Part shown: piece by piece, positions 57,701 to 64,000 of the stretch
Layout of the letters: each line of letters opens with the position of its first letter
How positions within the stretch are numbered: position 1 is the stretch's first letter
NCBI GenBank assembly: GCA_003993805.1
Contig: RSEF01000001.1
Span: forward strand, 57,876,094 to 57,940,093
Source of the DNA: Himantopus leucocephalus
Lineage: Eukaryota; Chordata; Aves; Charadriiformes; Recurvirostridae
Reading direction: 5' to 3'
Length of the DNA stretch: 64,000 nt
Notes under the pieces: model-generated
What the model saw: the letters and a program-made list of their open reading frames with translations, nothing else
What the model was told of the DNA's origin: nothing
Databases searched by the model: none
Program-made: the position numbers and the translations under genes

Positions 57701-60700
57701 GAAGTTTCTAGGAGAGTGGTTAATACCACCAAGCAAAGACTCAGACTAAAACCCATGGTGAATGGAAATATGTATTCATCTCTCTACTGATTCAGTTTGA
57801 ATCACTCTATGTAACCATAATTTTACTGCTTTATTGGGATAATTTATTTTATGTTTTTGTTCTGTTTCATGACTGCAACATCATTGCAAAGAATAGTAGC
57901 CTTGATCAAACATAGTAAAACTTGAATTATTTAAAGATAATGCAGTCTGTTTCTACAATAAAGTTTAGAGGTGATTAAAGTACCAGCTGATTCAGTAGAA
58001 AGATGTGCTGAGGACAGTAATTCTGTTTGACAAGGTGAAGGGGATACCATGTTTTCTAGACCTCTGATCATTCCTGTCTATCTGTGGAATTTTGCACATG
58101 GGTATACATTACCCTCAAAGCATGGTGACCAAAACTGGGCTCCGTACTTCACTTGTGCTCTTATCAGTGCAGTAGGAGAACTACCTCACCTGTCTCACAT
58201 CCAAGTATGAGACTAGCCCTTCTTTTTGGCAACAAGACTGCTAATTCATGCTAAATGTGTGTTCAAAATAATACCCAGATCTCTTTCTGCAGGACTAATG
58301 CTCACCTTGCAGCACTCCTGCTCCATTGATGCTGTGGACATTCTTATTCAAAGGGGGAGACTTTGCCCATATTTTTATGGGATTCAGTCCTCTGATGAAT
58401 ATGTTAAACATTTTTTCATTTCTTTCTTGGGTAATGCATTCAGCAACACCCTCCATTATTTTGTTTTTCTTTCTTAGGCAGAAGGAATAATATTAAGATC
58501 TTATTTATCATCCCTCATGAGAATATTAATCTAAAGATATGGGCAAGAGTACACACTTCTATATATTTTTTTAATACATTGCCATCCATTAACAAATAAT
58601 TAGGAACTACTTCATTTAATATTTTACATTTTATGAAAAAACAGATTAAACAGAACATTTGCTGTCATACAACATTTGCCTGTGGTACTATAAAAAAACA
58701 GGCTTTCTCAAGGTTTCTCTCACCTCTAATATATCACTGTAGGGAATGCTGCCTTGACTAACAATAATAGCATCACAGTTGTGGCTCATAAAGAATGAGG
58801 CAGTTCAGGCATTGTTACAGCACAGGGAGCAATATACTGTGCTTTAAAGTCTGATGCTGTAGAGGGCATTTCTGAGAACCTTCGCAGACCGACATCAAAG
58901 ACTTTTTGGTATAGCCTCGGCCTGTATAGTGATACTGGGTTTTAAGGGCCAAAAATGATCAGAGGGCTGGAGCACCTCTCCTATGAGGAAAGGCTGAGAG
59001 AGTTGGGGTTATTCAGCCTGGAGAAGAGAAGACAAGGCTCCGGGGAGACCTTATAGCAGCCTTCCAGTACCTAAAGGGGGCCTACAGGAAAGATAGGGAG
59101 GGACTCTTTATCAAGGAGTGTAGTGATAGGATGAGGGGTAACAGTTTTAAACTGAAAGAAAGCAGATTTAGACTAAATATAAGGAAGAAATGTTTTACAA
59201 TAAGGGTGGTGAAACACTGGCACAGGTTGCCCAGAGATGTGGTAGAGGCTCCATCCCTGGAAACATTCAAGGTCAGGTTGGGTGGGGCCCTGAGCAACCT
59301 GATGTAGTTGAAGATGTCTTTGCTCATTGCATGGCAGTTGGACTAGATGATCTTTAAAGATCCCTTCCAACCCACATTATTCTATGATTCTATGATCTTC
59401 AGATGTTACAGGACAAGTGGGACATGGTATTGTACTTGTTCAATAATGCCACAGAATGAGTTCTGCTAAAAGAAAAACTAGTTGTGAATTCCCTCTGCAC
59501 AGGCTGGCAGTATGAGTTTTTCAGATCTTCAGACCACTCCTGATAATGCTTGATGTCTCTCATGCCAGACTGAGAATATTTCTTGCAAAGAAGGGTCCTG
59601 CTGTAATCTTCTCCTCACACTAATATCCACCACGTGGGCACAGGGGGAAGGAACACTGTAGCACACCTTCATAGTCTGATAGAGCGGAGCAAGTGCTTTG
59701 TTAGCAATTGTGAACTTCAAAAACCTTTAAATTGAAAAAGCCAAAGTGGTTGTCATCAGGATGGCAAACGGAGATAGGTACAGAGCTTCCATCTACACTT
59801 TTAACATCTGTCCTCCATCAACTTTCATAATTGCTGTAAGAAAAATCAGCATCAGTAACATTGGAGGAGCTCTAGACATTATTAATCATATTCATGACTA
59901 GCTAAGAGAACAAAGCAAATTCAACATTTCCAGCCAACAGGAGCTTTTTGTAATTCGGCAAGATCAGATAAAAGTTAGATTGTGACAGAAAAACCTTCAG
60001 CTTTTGGGGCTACCCCTTCATTCATTTAACAGATGCCATTTCTGATTTACCTCTGAATTTTTGTAAAATTCCTCCTGGTATAGAAATTCACACATAAAAT
60101 ATCTCAGGTAGTTTAAGTTCATTTCGAATTATTATTTAATAATACATATAGAAATTTCATTCCTACCAAAAAGCTAATTTCAAAATTAATTATAAAGAAG
60201 TCTGTTCAAGAAGACAATGATTCAAGAGTCACTTCATGATAAAACTGAAGCAAGAGTATGTTTAAAACTACTTTTTCCAAAAAAAATTATTTCACTTTTC
60301 ATTTCACATCATTTCACTTTTTCAAAACCTTTGTTTTCAAGAGCAAATATTTGACTGCTTGAATCTTGTTGGTTCCTAGCTCTTGCATCCATATTTTTGC
60401 ATTCTTCTTTCACATTCTTACATACTTAAAAAAATTCATTTACTAAAGCTCTTTTTCTTTGCTTCTCCATGAATAAGCAAATGCACACCTTGTGGGTAGG
60501 GTGAGTGATAAAGTCACAAATTGGACTTAGAATGTCATAAATTTTTGTGCAGAGCTTTTCAGCATTTACTACTAATTAATGTGTCATAAATCACAGGATG
60601 TAAATTTAACAAATAAGATGCATAAATGATGTAAAGCAGATGCAGTTGCTTTTAACTGACACTGAGAACCTACAGCTTAAATCCAGGCCTCTTTCTCCCT

Positions 60701-62548
60701 TCCCTGACCGGTAAATGGTAATGTATTAAACACCACGTGAATGATGAATAAGAGTAATGCCTGGGGCTGCTGGAGGTTCTAAGCAATCTGCATTTCAAAA
60801 GAGACTGATGCCAGTCAACTGTATTTATCTGAAAAGCAGCCAATAAAACAGACAGCATGGAAGAGATTTCAAGCAGGAATTAGAGCAGATTCAGAGAAAT
60901 GCCAGATTTTTTGTAACCAGATAGTGGAATTATTTTACTGGTAGCTACACATTGGTGCTTGGAAGAGATTACGCAACTATAAAAACATGGGCCAAAGTTG
61001 GGGAAGTGTCATCTGACAATGGCAAAATCATCACATCATCTGTTATCTCGCCTAGATTCAGCAGGACAGTATCTTAGCTGAACGCATTCTGAAAACAAAC
61101 AGACAAATCCTGCAATGGACAAAAAATCAGATTCACATCTGAATTTGCCCTACAATTTGAGTATGGGAGACTGGCTCTCATCTGGTATGGGAGACTGGGT
61201 CTCATCTGGTGTCTGTCTTAGTGCATCAAAGTGCCAGGTTAGAAAATGATGGTGGTTTTATTGTGGCAACCAGTGGTGGGAAGAAAGAAAAAGCTTTGTG
61301 AATAGGCCTGATTAATGTAAATTTACGCAGAGCTCTAGTTGGAAGTCCACTATAAATCAGTGATGTGCCAGAAGAAGTTCCCAGGAGTCTGTTTCAGAGA
61401 CCTGCCCTCAGGTGGAGAGGAGAACTGATTCCCTCTGTAGTTGATGCTAAATAGTCTCTGCCATACAGCGGACAATGTAAAAAGATTCTGGTAGTACAGT
61501 GAGTCACGTTAAAAATTCAGGAAACCTTCAAGTCATCATTGGCAGCAAAGACTGTTATTTTGTGATGACTCTTTTATTCCATTACATTTAATATCTTGAG
61601 CACTCCACATCTTGCCCACAGTGCCACCCTCGGAGGTGTGCTAGGTAGCAGCCAAATAGGAGATTTAGACAGGCTGAGGAAAGGTCCTCTCAAGTTCTTG
61701 GATCAGTTGCTGTTTGCAGAAACCACTGTGCAACTTTGGAGTGAATCCAGTAACGATACCAGTAGAACTGCCTGCGCAGCTGAAATTAGGTGACTGCTTA
61801 ACCCATCAGGTGGACAATATTTAGTGAACGAGGCTGGAGTATCTTGTAAACAGGGAAGGAGGCCACATGTACGATAGGCAGATACGATGCAGCTTCCTTA
61901 CTAAGTTTTGGGGCGGGCAAGCAGATCAGTATGTGGAGTTTCTGCAGACCCCAGGAGCTGAGGGAACGGTGATGAGTTACTCAACTCTCTTTCTGTGCGT
62001 CTTGTACCTCAAGAGACTTAACAGACTCATTTTTTTCACTGGCTATTTGTACAGTATCACCCTACAGCTCTAGTGCTGGTGCTCAACCTGTTCCTGGCAG
62101 GTTTCAAATTTGGGTCTGAATTTTCCCAACATTCACAGTTCCAGGACCTTACTTTGAACTAATGTCTTACGTTTGGGCCCATGATTTATCATGTTGATTT
62201 ATTAACTTATATGACTTTGATACTGTTGCCAATACAAGTATCAAGAACATAGTCATCCAGGCACTGAAAGAAACTCGCGGTGCAGCAGAACATGTGTCAT
62301 TCAGAAAACCCAGTGGGGATAGAGGTGCTCTTCAACTTGATTACTTTGCTGCTTTGAATGTTTTCTTTCATCTATGTCACTGTTGTGTTGTGCAGGGTTC
62401 TTCAGAAGAAGCATCACAAAAAATGCAGTATACAAGTGTAAAAATGGAGGCAACTGCGAGATGGACATGTACATGAGGAGAAAATGCCAGGAGTGCCGTC
62501 TAAGGAAATGCAAGCAAGTGGGCATGTTGGCTGAATGTATGTATACAG
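45645..62548 (+). CDS. NR1H4: Farnesoid X receptor (bile acid receptor), first three visible coding exons; gene continues beyond the window
   Basis: FXR is a nuclear receptor that binds bile acids, pairs with RXR and controls bile-acid, lipid and glucose genes. Three exons with matching phases (45645-45729, 56022-56384, 62396-62548) encode 200 residues. These are an alternative N terminus, the AF-1 region, and the complete two-finger DNA-binding domain from about residue 128. Finger 1 has the C-x2-C-x13-C-x2-C pattern with P-box CEGCKG. Finger 2 has C-x5-C-x9-C-x2-C. The intron splitting the fingers after CEGCKG is at the usual nuclear-receptor position. Phrases such as [22 protein letters not shown] and [13 protein letters not shown] identify FXR specifically. 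The hinge and ligand-binding domain are not in the window. No disabling change is seen. Confidence 0.95.
45730..54062 (+). other. NR1H4: NR1H4 intron, first part
   Basis: AT-rich intron. It holds an 18-bp tandem repeat (49081-49128), a T21 run at 49666-49686 with an undetermined base at 49647, and possibly an eroded ancient repeat near 47110-47190. No exon is recognised; frames up to 144 codons look like chance. Confidence 0.75.
49081..49128. repeat. Minisatellite, 18 bp x about 2.7
   Basis: ACGGCATTTGAAATATAT occurs twice in succession (49081-49098, 49099-49116), followed by a partial third copy with one change. Confidence 0.92.
54063..54351 (+). mobile_element. Internally deleted CR1 LINE copy
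   Basis: The first part is from the CR1 coding region just after the reverse-transcriptase core: translation gives [20 protein letters not shown], then [15 protein letters not shown]. At about 54230 it jumps to the 3' UTR (TTGAGCAACCTCGTCTAGTG, GGTTGGAACTAGATGATC) and ends at CCATTCTATGAT. Compared with the copy at 13745-14836, several hundred bases between these regions are missing. The reading frame stays open across the junction until GTCTAG. Confidence 0.9.
54352..56021 (+). other. NR1H4: NR1H4 intron, part between CR1 and the AF-1 exon
   Basis: Unique-looking sequence, GC-richer at about 55300-55400. The acceptor TTATTATTTTCCAG ends at 56021. No repeat is recognised. Confidence 0.8.
56022..56384 (+). 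CDS. NR1H4: NR1H4 exon: AF-1 region and first zinc finger
   Basis: The 363-bp exon has phase 1 at both ends. It encodes [20 protein letters not shown], the FXR hallmark [35 protein letters not shown], a basic [16 protein letters not shown] stretch and the first zinc finger, [20 protein letters not shown] followed by CKG. The residues around [10 protein letters not shown] are the least conserved against mammals. The donor is GTAGGA. Confidence 0.96.
56385..58104 (+). other. NR1H4: NR1H4 intron within the DNA-binding domain, first part
   Basis: AT-rich intronic sequence without confident repeats. The intron lies at the conserved position between the two zinc fingers. Confidence 0.85.
58105..58480 (-). 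mobile_element. Probable ancient CR1/L3-like fragment, minus strand
   Basis: Phrases such as GTGACCAAAACTGGGCTCCG, GGCAACAAGACTGCTAATTC and CAGATCTCTTTCTGCAGGAC resemble the reverse complement of the C-terminal coding region of old CR1/L3 elements. They are much more diverged than the other CR1 copies here. The edges are approximate. Confidence 0.5.
58945..59396 (+). mobile_element. CR1 LINE 3' end, plus strand
   Basis: A 450-bp CR1 tail from the C-terminal coding remnant ([23 protein letters not shown] at the start) through the 3' UTR (CAGGTTGCCCAGAGATGTGG, TTGGACTAGATGATCTTTAA) to two terminal TTCTATGATT-type repeats. It is 5' truncated. Confidence 0.96.
59397..62395 (+). other. NR1H4: NR1H4 intron within the DNA-binding domain, last part
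   Basis: AT-rich sequence with a 24-bp tandem duplication at 61161-61208 and otherwise nothing recognised. The acceptor is TGTTGTGTTGTGCAG at 62395. Confidence 0.85.
61161..61208. repeat. Tandem duplication, 24 bp x 2
   Basis: GTATGGGAGACTGGCTCTCA plus TCTG (61161-61184) is repeated with one change at 61185-61208. Confidence 0.92.
62396..62548 (+). CDS. NR1H4: NR1H4 exon: second zinc finger
   Basis: It completes the Gly codon and encodes [20 protein letters not shown], then [20 protein letters not shown] and [11 protein letters not shown], with all four zinc-binding Cys of finger 2. The residue after NC is Glu where I recall Val in the human protein. Two usable donors exist: GTATTT after 62548, which keeps MYTG, and GTATGT after 62536, which removes 12 bases and with them MYTG. 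Confidence 0.96.
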
Positions 62549-64000
62549 GTATTTGCATCATATAGTCAGAGTGTGCATCTAATACTGTGTTTTTTAATTA
62601 GGCTGGTTTTAATAATAAAGTCAGAAAAGATGTCATCTGGCAGGTGGAAGGTGCATTAAACATGATGCCGTGTCTGTGCATCAAATCCTGTAGAAAAAGA
62701 CTAATGCACCCATAAGCAATGGGATTTATTTGGTGGTCAGGGACACAAGGGTGTAAGAGCTGAGCAAATACTGAAGGAAGGGCTGTCCTGCACTAGATGA
62801 CAGCCATTAGTCTGCTTGAGCAGGAAGGAAAAGCAGTCAGCGGAAGCGAGTCTACAGGAGACTCCCCAGGAGCGAGGAGTTTGCAGTGTTGTAGAAGCCA
62901 GAGCAGGAAAGTCCTGGCACTTCCCTTTGCTACTCTTTCTAGGGCTCTCCCTGTCATGTTCTTGCTAGCCAAGTCCAAATTTTGCCTTTCAAACAATGCC
63001 ATGTTCAAGAAAGGAGGAGGACTGCTGCTAGCAGGAAGTTTCTGTGGACTTGCCAAGTGTATGTTCCCAGACCTCACCCAGCAATCAGGCAAAGCCTGCT
63101 AAGGGCTAGCCCTTTTTTATAGTATCATTAGCTCTTCTTGTGGCACTATAGATTTTCCTGCCTTGCACATAGGCACATTGGTAGAATTGTCTCCAGAAAT
63201 GAAGCTGGTGGACTCTAATAATGTTTCATATTAAAGTGAATATTCTATTCAGACTGACAGCTTATAAACTTAATTGAGCTTCATGTTGGATAACTTAGAA
63301 CAACAGGGATATTGGAGTGCAACTTTAAACACGTTTAAAACTCCATTTTGAGTAAAATGTTGGCCAATCCATTATTTTTTCAAGCTTGTTCCTGAAAACA
63401 GTCTGTAAACATCTGCTCTTCTGCCTTCCATGAACAGGGCTACAATTTATTTTTCTTGATGGCTCCAATCATTTTAGCATACACGTATGTGTGAAACCAA
63501 TTTAGGTTCATACAGGAAATTAATCTACTTGGAATTTTTAATATACTTCTATCCCTCAATCTGATCAGAAGATGCTATATTAACTGTTGGTTTTGTAGGA
63601 AACAATAAGCTCCATCAATATTTGGAATGCCTTGCCAGCATAATGTAATTAATCTTTCATTCTGCAAATTGAACAGGCTACAAAGATCCTGAGATACGAC
63701 ATATTCTCGTGCAATACGTAAATATATGAGCAGGCATCGCCACTGCGATGACAGCACTCAACGTGTCCCTCAGTGTCAGAGGAAAATAACTCCCCTGTGG
63801 TGCTGATCCCAGATCCATTGTTCCAAAATTTTGAGGGTTCAAAATAGCCTGAGTGACTCAATACAAAAAAAACCCCAACCCATCACTGAAAAAAAATAGG
63901 TCAGCGTAAATAATACTGACTGGGCCCACATGAAACTTTTAAACCAGGCTATCATTTTCACAAACCGGCATGTGTGAAATAAAAGCCAGCGAGTGCCACT
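62549..64000 (+). other. NR1H4: NR1H4 intron after the DNA-binding domain exons
   Basis: This is intronic to the window end. I looked for the next exon (hinge, starting LLTEIQ-like) and did not find it. No confident repeat. Confidence 0.8.

Overview
This is vertebrate nuclear DNA, almost certainly from a bird. It has short GT-AG exons in AT-rich introns, at least seven copies of CR1 (the dominant avian LINE) ending in the typical ATTCTATGAT-like tail, and two recognisable conserved genes, both on the + strand. Their order, SLC17A8 then NR1H4, matches the known vertebrate neighbourhood (human 12q23). I cannot name the species.

Layout. Positions 1-19053 hold the last ten coding exons of SLC17A8 (vesicular glutamate transporter 3, VGLUT3). 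They encode 469 continuous residues ending at a TAA; roughly the first 115-120 residues lie upstream of the window. A 3' UTR follows from 19054, with candidate poly(A) signals at 19723, 21972 and 23958. About 22000-45590 is intergenic DNA or NR1H4 5' flank. It holds a decayed 2.6-kb CR1 on the minus strand (26700-29320), smaller CR1 tails, and a GC-rich block (33340-34370). Positions 45590-62548 hold the first part of NR1H4 (farnesoid X receptor, FXR): the alternative N-terminal exon typical of the alpha3/alpha4 isoforms, the AF-1/first-zinc-finger exon, and the second-zinc-finger exon. The hinge and ligand-binding domain lie beyond the right edge.

The two genes are neighbours but have no obvious functional link: VGLUT3 loads glutamate into synaptic vesicles, while FXR is a bile-acid-responsive transcription factor. 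The points of most interest are: a preserved pair of alternative donors 12 bp apart in NR1H4 that would create the +/-MYTG isoforms; a possible relic of the alpha1/alpha2 start exon near 30568; a rearranged CR1 at 54063-54350; and a predicted G-quadruplex just upstream of an SLC17A8 acceptor.

I found no tRNA, rRNA, CRISPR array or operon-like system, and no evidence of an undescribed system. Exon numbers follow the human gene models as I remember them. Gene identities rest on recognising protein sequence by eye, not on a search.
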